This document shows positions 21,544 through 31,318 of a DNA stretch of 64,000 nt, piece by piece. The first letter of the stretch is position 1, and each line of letters opens with the position of its first letter. Origin of the DNA: Microbacterium sp. Se63.02b (GTDB taxonomy: Bacteria; Actinomycetota; Actinomycetes; Actinomycetales; Microbacteriaceae); the NCBI RefSeq assembly GCF_014171575.1, contig NZ_CP050453.1:1178001-1242000 (forward strand). Reading direction: 5' to 3'. Made by a program: the position numbers and the translations under genes. The notes below the pieces were generated by a model that saw only the letters and a list, made by a program, of their open reading frames with translations, was not told the origin of the DNA and did not search any database.

Positions 21544-23642
21544 CTATTCGGCGGGCGGGGCGTCCTCAGCCGGAGCGGCAGGGGTCTCGGCGGACTCGGC
21601 CTCGACGGGAGCCGCGAGCGGCGCCGACTCGACGGCCTCAGGTGCAGGCGCGGACTCCGGCGCGGGTGCGGGTTCCGGCGCGGGTGCGGGCTCCGGTGCC
21701 GGCGCGGGCTCGGGTGCCGGAGCAGACTCGGGTGCCGGAGCCACGTCGACCGGTGTCGTCGTCGAGGTACCGGTCCCCACGTTCTCGACGGGCGCGAGAG
21801 GCGTCTCCGCGACAGCGGCCGGGTCCTGCGGCTCGTCGGTCGGAACGTCTTCGACCGGTCGCGTGGATTCGAGTGCCAGCAGGGTGGTGCTGGCCGAGGG
21901 GCCGATCTCGCCGTCGAGCAGATAACGGAAGGTCACCGTCGTCCGGCCGGCGAACAGGTATTGGAAGAGGCTCGGACGGAGGTCGATCGTCCCGAGCCCG
22001 GCGTCGTCGAGGACGATGCTGTCTCCGCCGCCGCTGCTTCCGTCCAGCAGTGCCTCGACCGTCGTGCCCGGTGCGCCGGTGACGGGGACGCTGTAGTGGA
22101 CGGTCAGATCGTCGAACCAGATGGTGGCGAGATCCCAGGTCGGAGCCTCGGTGGGAACGGCCGGGTCCACGGGGTCCACAGGGTCCACGGGGTCGACCGG
22201 GTCCACGGGGTCGACCGGGTCCACGGGGTCGACCGGGTCCACGGGGTCGACCGGGTCCACGGGGTCCACGGGGTCGACCGGGTCCACGACTGGAGGAACG
22301 ACGACCGGAGGAACCACGACCGGAGGGGCCACGACCGGTCCGGTCTGCTCCGCCGCCGGTTCGTTGGTCTCGTCTTCCACCGGGGTGACGGGCGCCTCCT
22401 CCGGAACGGTGACGGGCGGCTCGATGACGATCGGCTCGTCGAGGTTCATCGATTCATCGGGGCCGACATCGGATGTGATCGACGACGCATCCTGGTCGCC
22501 CGCGCTGGGGAGCGAGGTCGCGGGATCGGCACCCGTGAGCCCGGGGATGATGGTGGCTGCGGCGACGACACCCGCGACGACGAGCGCCGCGGATCCGGCT
22601 CCGACGAGGGCGCCGATTCCGGTGAACACGCCACCAGCGGCTCCTGCTCCGGCCGCACCGGCTGCACCGCCTCCTGCGGCACCTCCCGCGCTGCTGCCGG
22701 CTCCGCCGGCCGTTCCGCCGCCGGAGCCATGGGCGCCGGACGTGCTGCCCGCGGTCACGGCAGGGCCCGACACATCACCGCCGAACACCGCCCCGGGATG
22801 TCGGAGGGCATCGCGGCGAGTGCGACGATCGGCGTGCCTGCACCCTGCAGCGTCGCGAGATACCCCGAGGCGCCGGTGACGCCCAGCACGAGCGGCAGCA
22901 GCACGAGTGCGAGACGCTTCGAGACGTCTTTGGCCTCGGCGGCCACGATCATGCATCGTGCGCACTCGTCGAGGTGCAGTTCGAGGCGCTTGAGGTCGCG
23001 TGTGCTGAGGTTTCCTCGTGAGTATGCGCCGAGGTGCTCGATGGTCCACTGACATTCGGAGCCCTCGGCCGCACTGCGCAGGTGTGCTTGGACCCAGGCT
23101 TCGCGCAGGCCCTCGCGTGCACGGAACGCGAGCTGCGACACGGCGCCGGACTTCATCCCGAGGAGACGGCCGACCTCCTGGGGCTTCATCTGCTCGATCT
23201 CGGTGTACCAGAGCACTTCCTGCCAGCGGGAGGGAAGACTCCGGAACGCCTGCGCGGTGAGGCTCCGATCGAGAGCCTCGTTCTCGGCCTGATCGGTCGT
23301 CTCGGGATCGGCCACCGAGTCGAGCTCGTCGATCGCGGTCTCGCGGCGTGCGCGCCCCCAGCCTGCGGCGGTGTTGCGGATGCTCGTGAACAGATAGGCG
23401 CGGAAGGAGCCGTTCGGTCCGCCGCCCTTGATGATCGCCTGGTAGATGCGGGTGTACGCCTCCTGCACCAGGTCGTCGGGATCGATCGACGAGGTGATCG
23501 ATCGCGCGACGGCGATGCCGGAAGGATAGTGTCGCCGCCAGAGTTCACCGAACGCCCCCGTGTCGCCCGAGCGGGCGCGGAGGATCAGGTCGGCATCGCC
23601 GATCGGCTGGTCGTCTGTCGTGTTCTCTTCGTGCACAATCAT
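21544..23642 (-). CDS. ECF-type sigma factor fused to a zinc-finger anti-sigma-like, transmembrane and repeat-rich extracytoplasmic tail (frame break near 22790)
   Basis: Residues about 15-100 are sigma-70 region 2 ([18 protein letters not shown]) and about 130-190 region 4 ([20 protein letters not shown] then [20 protein letters not shown]). A zinc-finger segment HLDECARC near residue 224 follows, as in anti-sigma factors, then a helix [17 protein letters not shown] and, beyond the frame break at a G run near 22790, a Gly/Ala linker, a second helix ([16 protein letters not shown]), about 13 PVD repeats and a Pro/Ala/Glu tail. Added together it makes about 700 residues. The layout suggests a sigma factor tethered to the membrane and regulated by its own C-terminus, known in some ECF groups. 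ATG at 23642 is the best start though its ribosome site is weak. Confidence 0.82.
22161..22290 (-). repeat. Nine-base tandem repeat coding for PVD units
   Basis: About 14 copies of a 9-bp unit (GGGTCCACG alternating with GGGTCGACC on the plus strand) lie inside the sigma-factor gene. They encode a Val-Asp-Pro spacer, typical of extended wall-spanning stalks. Alternating synonymous codons show the array is kept in frame. Slippage could change its length between strains. Confidence 0.9.
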
Positions 23643-23822
23643 CCATCTGTCGCGGGGCGCGGATGCGTCTCTACAGGGGAGACGCGGGAAAGCGCCGCTT
23701 ATCACGCGACTTCTCCATTCTCTCGCGAATCTCCCAGGGAAGCCACCTTTCGCGACAATTCCGAGACGATGCCCGGCTTCGCGAGCCCGCCGATCCGGGG
23801 TCCATGCGACCGGCGTCGGACG

Positions 23823-24045
23823 TTCTCGAAGGATTTTCACGAAGTCGCGTAATGAACCGTGGGGGTCGTCGTCTCATCCCATGGAGACAGCCATACGAAC
23901 TCCTCCGGGGGCGGAGTTCAGGCGCTGGTGCGAGCGGCAACTGCACCGGTCGGGTGGGTCGGGAACCTCGGGGGAGGAGTCCTCGCCCGCCCAGCTCTGA
24001 AGAGGGAACGGGGCCGCCGCTCTGGGGAACGGTGGCCCCCCGTTC
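23823..24045. repeat. Structured intergenic repeat, copy 1
   Basis: First of two directly repeated ~220-nt units, 247 bp apart start to start. It carries four dyads in order: TTCTCGAA/TTCACGAA (23823-23843), GTCTC/GAGAC (23871-23888), GAACTCC/GGAGTTC (23897-23919) and GGGGCCGCC/GGTGGCCCC (24010-24039). No convincing coding sequence runs through it. It lies upstream of the sigma-factor start. The 180 bases between that start and this copy show no clear feature. Confidence 0.8.
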
Positions 24046-24069
24046 CGTCGGGATGGGGTTCGACAGGAC

Positions 24070-24291
24070 TTCTCGAAGAATTTTCGAGAAATCGCGTAAT
24101 GAATCGATGAGGCTGCCGTCTCATCCCATAGAGACAGCCGTACGAACTCCTCCGGGGGGCGGAGTTCAGGCGCTGGTGCGAGGGGCAACTGCACCGGCCG
24201 GGTGGGTCGGGAACCTCGGGGGAGGAGTCCCGGCCCCCCTTCTCTGGAGGGGGAACGGGGTCGCCGATCTGGGGAACGGCGACCCCCCGCC
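24070..24291. repeat. Structured intergenic repeat, copy 2
   Basis: Second unit, with the same four dyads: TTCTCGAA/TTCGAGAA (24070-24090, now perfect), GTCTC/GAGAC (24118-24135), GAACTCC/GGAGTTC (24144-24167) and GGGGTCGCC/GGCGACCCC (24257-24286). Compared with copy 1 the last stem has swapped a C-G pair for T-A and a G-T wobble for G-C, so pairing is preserved. The unit ends about 55 bases before the nagA stop codon. Confidence 0.8.
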
Positions 24292-24347
24292 CTCGACACG
24301 CACGACCGGAGAGCGCAGAGCTGCGCGTCGCGCGAATGCGTGCTCGT

Positions 24348-25520
24348 TCAGCCGAGCAGCTTTGGTCCCGACCACACACGCGCGATGCGCAGTTCCGCAT
24401 CCATCAGCACGGCGTCGCCGAGCATCCCGGGGCGCAGGCTCCCGAGCGCGGCCTCCCGTCCGATCGCTCTCGCCGGCGTCTCCGTCAAGGCACGCACGCC
24501 CTCGACCAGGGGCACGCCCGCAGCGACCGCGCGCTGCAACGCGACGTCCTGCGTGAGGGTCGATCCCGCGATCGAGCCGGTGTCGTCCGCCCGTGCCACG
24601 CCGTCTTCGACCGTGACGCTCACGGCACCGAGGTCGTAATGACCGTCGGCACTGCCCGCGGCGGCCATCGCATCGGTGATCAGCGCCACGCGACCAGGGG
24701 CGGCGTCGAACACCAGCTTGACCACGTGGGGGTCGAGGTGCACGTCGTCGGCGATGGCCTCGAGCACGACCCGATGGTCGGCGGCTGCGGCGAGCACCGG
24801 CCCCGGAGCGCGGTGGTGGATACCGGGCATCGCGTTGAACGCGTGGGTGAGGATCGACGCTCCCGCTTCGAACGCGGCGACCGCCATCTCGGCATCCGCG
24901 TCGGTGTGCCCGACCGCGGCAGCGGATCCGGCAGCGACGATCCGCCGGATGGCGTCGAGTCCGCCGGGGAGCTCCGGCGCGATCGTGACCTGCCGCACCG
25001 TCCCGCGTCCGGCCTCCAGCAGCCGCTCGACGTCGGCGGCGTCGGGGTGACGCAGCAGCGAGGGCTCGTGGGCGCCGTGATGGCCGGGGTCGAGGAAGGG
25101 CCCCTCGAGGTGAGAGCCAAGGATGTCGGCGTCGGTGTCGGTCAGATCCGCGATGGTGGCCACGCTTCGCGCCAGTTCGTCCAGCGGTGCCGTCACGAGT
25201 GACACGACCGCGCGGGTGGTCCCGTGTGCACGGTGCAGCTCTCGCGCGGTGCGGATCGCCTCGACGCCGTCGTCGAACGACGCCCCGGCACCGCCGTGCC
25301 CGTGGATGTCGATGAAACCGGGAGTGAGCACGGCGCCGGGACCCGCGACCGCGGCGGCATCGATCACCTCATCGGCCGGATCCCACGTCGAGCCGGTTCC
25401 GCGGGCGGTGACGATGCCGCCTTCGATGCGCACCCACCCGTCGTCGAGGCTCTCGCCGCGGTCGATGATCCGCGCGGAGTGGATGACCAGCGAACCGGTC
25501 GGGAAGGAATGGGTGCTCAA
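24348..25520 (-). CDS. nagA: N-acetylglucosamine-6-phosphate deacetylase
   Basis: A 390-residue amidohydrolase that removes acetate from GlcNAc-6-phosphate, producing the NagB substrate. Motifs: metal site GFIDIHGHGGAG (about residues 68-79), LGSHLEGPFL (metal Glu, about 134-143), VGHTDA, LTHAFNAM and the catalytic Asp in LITDAMAAAG. The start is TTG at 25520, sharing four bases with the stop of the upstream GH20 gene, so the two are coupled. It lies 5 kb from nagB on the other strand, so the amino-sugar genes form two transcription units. Confidence 0.95.
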   Translation of the reverse strand: MSTHSFPTGSLVIHSARIIDRGESLDDGWVRIEGGIVTARGTGSTWDPADEVIDAAAVAGPGAVLTPGFIDIHGHGGAGASFDDGVEAIRTARELHRAHGTTRAVVSLVTAPLDELARSVATIADLTDTDADILGSHLEGPFLDPGHHGAHEPSLLRHPDAADVERLLEAGRGTVRQVTIAPELPGGLDAIRRIVAAGSAAAVGHTDADAEMAVAAFEAGASILTHAFNAMPGIHHRAPGPVLAAAADHRVVLEAIADDVHLDPHVVKLVFDAAPGRVALITDAMAAAGSADGHYDLGAVSVTVEDGVARADDTGSIAGSTLTQDVALQRAVAAGVPLVEGVRALTETPARAIGREAALGSLRPGMLGDAVLMDAELRIARVWSGPKLLG

Positions 25521-27027
25521 CGTGCGCTCCAGGGGATCTCGTCGGCGGGATGGAACTCGACCCCTTCAGCCTTCCACAGGGGCGCGAGCGATCCGACGCG
25601 CACACGGAACGACGCCCACACTCGATCGGGAGCCTCTCTCGGCGACCACGCGACCTCGGCCTGGGCCGCGGCCCGGGGAACACCAGCTGCTCGACCTCGC
25701 CGAGCGTGCGCGTGGTCTCGGACCACAGCGGCGCCTCGATGCCGAGGATCGCGGACTCCGGTACGTCGAGGATCGCGGTCGGCTCCCACTCGTAGGCGGT
25801 GCGGACGTCGATGACCGCGGCCCACGTGAGTCCGAGCGGGAAGTCATCGGTGTACTTCATGTCGAGGTAGGTGACGTTCGCGGCGGACATGATCAGTGCC
25901 CCTCCGCGCTCGACGAAGTGGGCCGCCTCCTCGGCATGCGCACCTGCGGGGGTGGTCATCCCCCAGTACTGTCCGACCGTGCCCTCGGCGATACCCGCCG
26001 CTGATCCCATCTCGTGCCACGCGATCGGGATCTTCCCTGCCTCGACGACGATCTCCGTCGCGCGTTCGGCGAACAGGTCGAAGTCGGCCTGAGGCGTCCC
26101 GAGCGATTCGTCGCCCCCGATGTGGATGTACGGGCCGGGGGTCATCTCTGCCAGCTCGCGTACGACGTCGCGGACGAATCCGTAGGTGCGCTCCTCGTGG
26201 ATGCGAACGCTGGAATGCCCGACGCCCCACCCCAGGTACGGTTTCCCGGCCTCGGGCAGCGGCTGTTCGAGGCGCTGCGAGTCGGCGACGAGGGTGTCGT
26301 TGAGGACCGGGGCCTCCACGAGTTCGGGATAGGCCACTCCGATCGCATGCGTGTGCCCCGGCAGGTCGATCTCGGGGATGACGATCATGTGCCGCGACGC
26401 CGCATACGCGACGATCTCACGGTAGTCGTCCTTCGTGTAGAAGCCTCCGGGGTGGCCGTCGACGGAGCTGCCGGCGGACAGCTGCGTCAATCGCGGCCAC
26501 GAGTCGATGTGCACACGCCACCCCTGATCGTCGCTGAGGTGCAGGTGCAGGTGGTTGAGCTTGAGGGCGCTGGTGCTGTCGATGAACCTCTTCACGTCGT
26601 CCACACCGAAGAAGTGCCGTGCCACATCGAGCATCACACCGCGCCGAGGGAAGCGTGGCGAGTCCGCGACGTCCGCACCGAGAACGCTCCAGCCGGTGTC
26701 GTCCTGCCGCAGCAGTTGCAACAGTGTCTGGACACCGTAGAAGAGGCCGGCCTCGTCGGCGCCGATGATGACCGCGCGCTCGCCGACCTCGAGCGTGTAG
26801 CCCTCCGGTGCCGAGGATTCCGGATCCACGAACAGCTCGATCTCCGCAGGCGCCGTCTCGACAGGGGTGAGACGGATGCCGGTGCGCCGCTCCACCGCGG
26901 CGAGCAGCTGGGCCGCCGCCGGCGAGTGGCCGAGCACGCGCGTCGTCGCGGTGATCGGCATCCGTCCCTCCCGTGCGATGGCGGAGACGGGCGCTGGTAC
27001 GAGCGGGAGAGGATGAGGAAGGACCAT
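25517..27027 (-). CDS. GH20 beta-N-acetylhexosaminidase (frame break near 25675)
   Basis: A cytoplasmic family-20 glycosidase that removes terminal GlcNAc (or GalNAc) from oligosaccharides. The N-terminal GH20b-like domain ([10 protein letters not shown], about residues 7-120) precedes the barrel with [53 protein letters not shown], the catalytic pair in [10 protein letters not shown] (about 318-327) and [20 protein letters not shown]. One lost C near 25675 moves the last 60 residues ([20 protein letters not shown]) to the next frame. ATG at 27027 is preferred because the residues that follow match the family; an ATG at 26961 has a better ribosome site. No signal peptide, so its substrates are imported oligosaccharides. 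Coupled to nagA. Confidence 0.92.
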
Positions 27028-27128
27028 GAACAAAACCTACCGGCCGTGATCGTCGAGCGGAATGGGGAAGTCGAATCGATTCTGCGACCAGGGCCGAAAC
27101 GGCAGCGTTCCCGTGGGCCGACATCCGC

Positions 27129-27134
27129 TATGCT
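27129..27134 (+). promoter_or_regulatory. Probable -10 element for the glyA transcript
   Basis: TATGCT lies 7-10 nt before the first paired bases of the ZTP riboswitch, which is where the -10 of its promoter should be. No convincing -35 hexamer was seen. Confidence 0.45.
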
Positions 27135-27137
27135 CGT

Positions 27138-27216
27138 ACTCGTCGCGACTGGCGTCTGGGTGGACTACCACCGGGGAGCGACTGACCACGGAATTCGACC
27201 GCGCGCCTGGGCCGAT
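27138..27216 (+). ncRNA. ZTP (pfl) riboswitch
   Basis: The conserved blocks of the ZTP aptamer occur in order: CGCGACTGGCG (27144-27154), GGTGGACTACCACCGGGGAGCG (27159-27180) and CCGCGCGCCTGGGC (27199-27212). It binds ZTP/ZMP, the signal of 10-formyl-tetrahydrofolate shortage, and usually controls folate one-carbon genes. Here it precedes glyA and folD, which fits exactly. The expression platform is not obvious; 40 nt separate it from the AAAGGAG site. Confidence 0.93.
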
Positions 27217-27258
27217 AGGAACACCCCTTCGAATCCGTCGTCAAAGGAGCATGTCACC

Positions 27259-28533
27259 ATGACCGACCGTTACTTCAACGCCCCGCTCGCCGAAGTCGAT
27301 CCGGAGATCGCCGAGGTGCTCGACCGGGAGCTGAAGCGCCAGCAGACCTTCCTCGAGATGATCGCGTCCGAGAACTTCGTTCCCGTCTCGGTGCTGCAGT
27401 CGCAGGGTTCCGTGCTCACGAACAAGTACGCCGAGGGGTACCCCGGACGCCGGTACTACGGCGGCTGCGAAGAGGTCGACGTCGCGGAGTCCCTCGCGAT
27501 CGAGCGGGCGAAGAGCCTGTTCGGCGCGGAGTTCGCGAATGTGCAGCCGCATTCCGGCGCCTCCGCCAACGCGGCCGTCCTGCACGCGATCGCGCGCCCC
27601 GGCGATACGCTGCTCGGTCTCTCCCTCGACCAGGGCGGTCACCTCACGCACGGCATGAAGATCAACTTCTCCGGCCGGCTCTACGACATCGTCGCCTACG
27701 GCGTCGACCCCGAGACCTCGACCATCGACATGGCAGAGGTGCGTCGCCTCGCGATCGAGCACAAGCCGAAGGTCATCATCGCCGGCTGGTCGGCATATCC
27801 GCGCACGATGGACTTCGCGGCGTTCCGCGAGATCGCCGACGAGGTGGGCGCCCTGCTCTGGGTCGACATGGCGCACTTCGCCGGACTGGTCGCCGCAGGG
27901 CTCCACCCGAACCCGGTGCCGCACGCCCATGTCGTCTCCTCGACCGTGCACAAGACCATCGGCGGCCCCCGCTCGGGCTTCATCCTCACGAACGACGCCG
28001 AGCTCGCGAAGAAGATCAACTCCGCCGTGTTCCCCGGCCAGCAGGGCGGTCCGCTCATGCACGTGATCGCCGCCAAGGCGACCGCGTTCAAGCTCGCAGG
28101 AACCCCGGAGTTCAAGGAGCGTCAGGAGCGCGTGCTGCGCGGCGCGAAGCTCATCGCCGAGCGCCTGTCGCAGCAGGATGTGAAGGACGCCGGCATCGCC
28201 GTGCGTTCGGGCGGCACCGACGTGCACCTCGTACTGGTCGATCTGCGCGACGCCGAGGTCGACGGCAAGCAGGCAGAGGACCTCCTCCACGACATCCACA
28301 TCACGGTCAATCGCAACGCCGTGCCGAACGACCCCCGGCCGCCGATGGTGACCTCGGGCCTGCGCATCGGCACCCCGGCGCTCGCGACCCGCGGGTTCGG
28401 GGATGCCGAATTCACCGAGGTGGCCGACATCATCGCGCTCGCGCTGCTCCCCGGGGCCGACGTCGAGTCGCTGCGCACCCGCGTCGATGCTCTCGCCGCG
28501 TCGTTCCCGCTGTACCCCGACCTGCAGCAGTAG
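27259..28533 (+). CDS. glyA: Serine hydroxymethyltransferase
   Basis: A 424-residue PLP enzyme interconverting serine plus tetrahydrofolate with glycine plus 5,10-methylene-tetrahydrofolate. Recognisable segments are [20 protein letters not shown] (about residues 34-53), [20 protein letters not shown], the PLP lysine in [13 protein letters not shown] (about 230-242), and the C-terminal [16 protein letters not shown]. The true start is the ATG at 27259 behind AAAGGAG; the open frame upstream is the riboswitch and untranslated leader. The gene is under the ZTP riboswitch and is followed by folD on the same strand. Confidence 0.98.
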   Translation: MTDRYFNAPLAEVDPEIAEVLDRELKRQQTFLEMIASENFVPVSVLQSQGSVLTNKYAEGYPGRRYYGGCEEVDVAESLAIERAKSLFGAEFANVQPHSGASANAAVLHAIARPGDTLLGLSLDQGGHLTHGMKINFSGRLYDIVAYGVDPETSTIDMAEVRRLAIEHKPKVIIAGWSAYPRTMDFAAFREIADEVGALLWVDMAHFAGLVAAGLHPNPVPHAHVVSSTVHKTIGGPRSGFILTNDAELAKKINSAVFPGQQGGPLMHVIAAKATAFKLAGTPEFKERQERVLRGAKLIAERLSQQDVKDAGIAVRSGGTDVHLVLVDLRDAEVDGKQAEDLLHDIHITVNRNAVPNDPRPPMVTSGLRIGTPALATRGFGDAEFTEVADIIALALLPGADVESLRTRVDALAASFPLYPDLQQ

Positions 28534-28584
28534 CCCCTCGCCTCGCCCGCCCCTCGCCTCTGTCGCGAGCGCGCGGGACGCTGC

Positions 28585-28624
28585 CGAGTGCACGGCTTGT
28601 CCACGCGAACAGGCCGTGCACTCG
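28585..28624 (+). promoter_or_regulatory. Perfect hairpin between glyA and folD
   Basis: CGAGTGCACGGC (28585-28596) pairs fully with GCCGTGCACTCG (28613-28624) around a 16-nt loop. No T-run follows. It may partly terminate glyA transcripts or protect the processed end, setting the glyA:folD ratio. Confidence 0.55.
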
Positions 28625-28686
28625 ACGAGGAACCGTGCGCTCGGCGGAGACGACAGGGCGTATGACGCACGACGGAAGGAAGAGAC

Positions 28687-29568
28687 ATGACCGCGAAGAT
28701 CCTGGACGGGAAGGCCGCATCGGCCGCCATCCGCGCAGAGCTGACCGAGCGCGTCGCTGCGCTGAAGGACAAGGGCATCACGCCGGGCATCGCCACCGTG
28801 CTGGTGGGCGGCGATCCGGCATCGCAGCTGTACGTGGGCATGAAGCATCGGCAGTCCGAGGCGATCGGGATGAACTCGATCCAGCGCGAACTGCCCGCCG
28901 ACGCGACGCAGGCCGAGGTCGAGGCGTTGATCGACGAGCTCAACGCCGACCCCGCATGTCACGGCTACATCATCGTGCAGCTGCCGCTGCCGAAGCACCT
29001 CGACACCGATGCGATCCTCGAGCGGATCGACCCCGCGAAGGACGCGGACGGCCTGCACCCGACGAACCTCGGACGCCTGGTGCTCAACGTCAACGGGCCG
29101 ATCCACACGCCGCTGCCCTGCACGCCGCGCGGCGTGATCGAGCTGCTGCTGCGCAACGACTACGACCTCAGGGGCACGCACGTGGTCGTCGTCGGCCGTG
29201 GCGTCACGATCGGCCGTTCGATCGGGCTGCTGCTGACCCGCCGCGAACTGAACGCCACGGTGACCCTCACCCACACCGGCACGGTCGACATGCCGCGATA
29301 CCTGCGTGAGGCCGACGTGATCGTCGCCGCGGCGGGCGTCAAGCACCTGATCCGGCCCGAGGACGTGAAGCCAGGAGCAGCAGTGCTCGACGTCGGCGTG
29401 ACCAGGGAGACCGACGCCGAGACGGGCAAGAGCCTGGTGTTCGGTGATGTGGCACCCGGCGTCGCCGACGTCGCGGGATACATCTCTCCGAACCCCGGTG
29501 GCGTCGGCCCCATGACCGTCGCACTGCTCATGACGAACGTCGTGGAGGCGGCGGAACGACTCGTCTGA
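28687..29568 (+). CDS. folD: Methylene-tetrahydrofolate dehydrogenase / methenyl-tetrahydrofolate cyclohydrolase
   Basis: An intact 293-residue bifunctional enzyme converting 5,10-methylene- to 10-formyl-tetrahydrofolate. Family signatures: [20 protein letters not shown] with the catalytic Tyr and Lys (about residues 39-58), [20 protein letters not shown] with [13 protein letters not shown], and [28 protein letters not shown] and the late [17 protein letters not shown]. Many FolD proteins have GRSxIVGxP at the dinucleotide loop; here it is [11 protein letters not shown]. Behind GGAAGGAAGAG. Its product replenishes the pool monitored by the ZTP riboswitch upstream. Confidence 0.97.
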   Translation: MTAKILDGKAASAAIRAELTERVAALKDKGITPGIATVLVGGDPASQLYVGMKHRQSEAIGMNSIQRELPADATQAEVEALIDELNADPACHGYIIVQLPLPKHLDTDAILERIDPAKDADGLHPTNLGRLVLNVNGPIHTPLPCTPRGVIELLLRNDYDLRGTHVVVVGRGVTIGRSIGLLLTRRELNATVTLTHTGTVDMPRYLREADVIVAAAGVKHLIRPEDVKPGAAVLDVGVTRETDAETGKSLVFGDVAPGVADVAGYISPNPGGVGPMTVALLMTNVVEAAERLV

Positions 29569-29592
29569 CGCCCGCGCGAGGGCGGATCGGGG

Positions 29593-30153
29593 TCAGCCGA
29601 GTTCGTCGAGCATCCGACGCTGCTCCGGCGTCAGGCCGTCCTTCAACTCCTCGCGGGCGGCGGCCGTCTCGCGGGTCTCCGCTGCGGACGGGGTCGCGGC
29701 GGGAGCGGGTTCCGTGCCCCGACCCCGGACGCGAGCCTGCACGGAGTCGTAGATCTCTCCGGCCTTCGCGCGCATCCTGTCGTCGATCTGGTCGTAGATC
29801 ATCCAACCGAACAGCAGCGCGAGCGGCGGAAGCACGAAAGCCCAGAAGCCCGACGCCCGCACGCCGCTCAGCCACACGGTGAGTACCCAGATGACGAGCT
29901 CGACGAGATACACGAGCACGTATTGGACGACCTTCTCGCCGGTCTTCGTGCGCTCGGCGGCGGACTTCGCGGCGGATCTGCGGAAAGCTCCCGCCAGCAG
30001 CGGCTTCACGAACAGCGCGGCCAGGGTCAGGATGACGCCCGCCCACAGGGCGTTCCACCCGACCGAGACGCCCGGCAGCAGCAGCCCGATCAACAGCAGC
30101 ACGGCGACATCGAACACGTAGAGGGCGGCGAACCGGACGATTCCGTTCTTCAT
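29593..30153 (-). CDS. Four-helix membrane protein of unknown function
   Basis: The 186-residue product begins MKNGIVRFAALYVFDVAVLL and has hydrophobic segments at about residues 6-27, 33-55, 80-100 and 110-130, then a charged Ala/Glu/Thr-rich cytoplasmic tail that ends LTPEQRRMLDELG. No enzymatic motif is present and no family was recognised with confidence. An ATG six codons upstream (30171) is an alternative start. It follows the amidohydrolase gene on the same strand by 45 nt. Confidence 0.7.
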   Translation of the reverse strand: MKNGIVRFAALYVFDVAVLLLIGLLLPGVSVGWNALWAGVILTLAALFVKPLLAGAFRRSAAKSAAERTKTGEKVVQYVLVYLVELVIWVLTVWLSGVRASGFWAFVLPPLALLFGWMIYDQIDDRMRAKAGEIYDSVQARVRGRGTEPAPAATPSAAETRETAAAREELKDGLTPEQRRMLDELG

Positions 30154-30198
30154 GCGACCAGCGTCCCACATCCGTGCAGGGTGGTCGAGGACGACGGG

Positions 30199-31286
30199 TC
30201 AGAGCGCGCGGTACAGATCCCAGGAGCGCCGGCTCGCCTCCGCGACCGCGCGCACCTGCGCAGGGTCCTCCCGGATCCATTCCGTTCCCGGCCGATGCAG
30301 TTCGGAGACCGCGTCGGCGCCCAGGAGGTACTCGCGCCGGAATTCGGCCTGGACGGCATCGAGTTCGAGCGCCGCCTCCACGGCCTGGTCGGCGAGCTCT
30401 CGGAACCGCGCACCCGCGGCACGGATCTCCTGGCTGCCGAGATAGGGCGTGTTGAGCGCCACGGCGTCCGGCTGCTCGACGCGGAACCCGGCACGATGCG
30501 CGTCTGCGAGCGCGCGAAGTCGCTCCGGGTCCATGGTCGGAGGGTCCGCCGGATCTCGTTCGTCGCCGCGAGGGTCTCCGCGGTTGGACAGGGCGACGAC
30601 GGCGGGGAGTCGGTCTTCCGGCGCGCGTGCGACGTCGACCGCGCCATCCCTGGTCGTGGTCGTGTTCATGGTGTCGTGGAACGACAAGCGCGTGAAGCGG
30701 CCGCCGACCCGCAGCTTCGCGGCGATGAAGCGTTCGGTGAGAGCGTCTCTCGTGCGCTCGTAGACGCCGAGACCGCGCTCGCCGACCTCGACGAACGCGT
30801 GCACCAGGCGCTGCAGTTCGGCGTCGTCCCCGGCACCGCCAGGATCGGGAAGAAGGAGAACGTGACAGGGCGGATCGCATCCACGCCGGAGAGATCCACC
30901 TTCTGCCAGGGGCCGGCAGCGCGGGTGCGTTCGATGGCTGTCGTCAGGTCGGCGGCGATGTCGGCCGGACGCGCGCGGTTGGGGTCGCGGACGAGGCGAG
31001 GATGAGGGTTGATGACGGCGACGATGCGGCGGTCCCGCTGCGCCCACTCCCGCACGATCGCCGCGGTGGCGACGTCGGTGAAGTCGTACTGCAGCCGTCG
31101 GGTGAGCGCGGGGGAGAGGAGGGGCACCAGCTCCTCGGGGATGCGCGCACCCGCATGAGGCGCGCTGACGAGCACGTCGGCCTCGGCGATGGCCTCGTCG
31201 AGAGTGCGACTGTCGCTGTCGGCGAAGACCGTGATCTCGTCGGCCGTGAAGGTGCGTCCTGCGGGGATGAGGTCCAGGTCGCTCAT
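30199..31286 (-). CDS. N-formylglutamate amidohydrolase-family protein (frame break near 30830)
   Basis: The N-terminal part has VLVSAPHAGARIPEELVPLL (about residues 38-57) and RIVAVINPHPRLVRDPNRAR (about 88-107), which match the family's metal/ligand segments. The frame breaks near 30830 at CCGGGGACG; one more G gives VPGDDAELQRLVHAFVEVGE and an uninterrupted C-terminus to the stop at 30199, about 363 residues in all. The family cleaves N-formylglutamate in histidine breakdown, but many members act on other N-acyl acids. No hut genes are near, so the substrate is open. Confidence 0.7.
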
Positions 31287-31318
31287 GCGCTCATGCTAGC
31301 CGTGGCCTCGCCGGCGGG

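Noticed and set aside
22161..22290. Regular short repeats considered as a CRISPR array
   Set aside because: The unit is 9 bp without spacers, stays in frame and encodes PVD repeats inside a protein gene.
23874..24299. 141-codon minus-strand frame across the tandem repeats
   Set aside because: Its composition is Pro/Arg-rich without a family, it reads differently in the two repeat copies, and the conserved features are dyads rather than codons.
26014..27258. Long N-terminal extension of the glyA frame
   Set aside because: It runs antisense to a GH20 gene and through the ZTP riboswitch. The true start at 27259 has AAAGGAG and gives the normal GlyA N-terminus.
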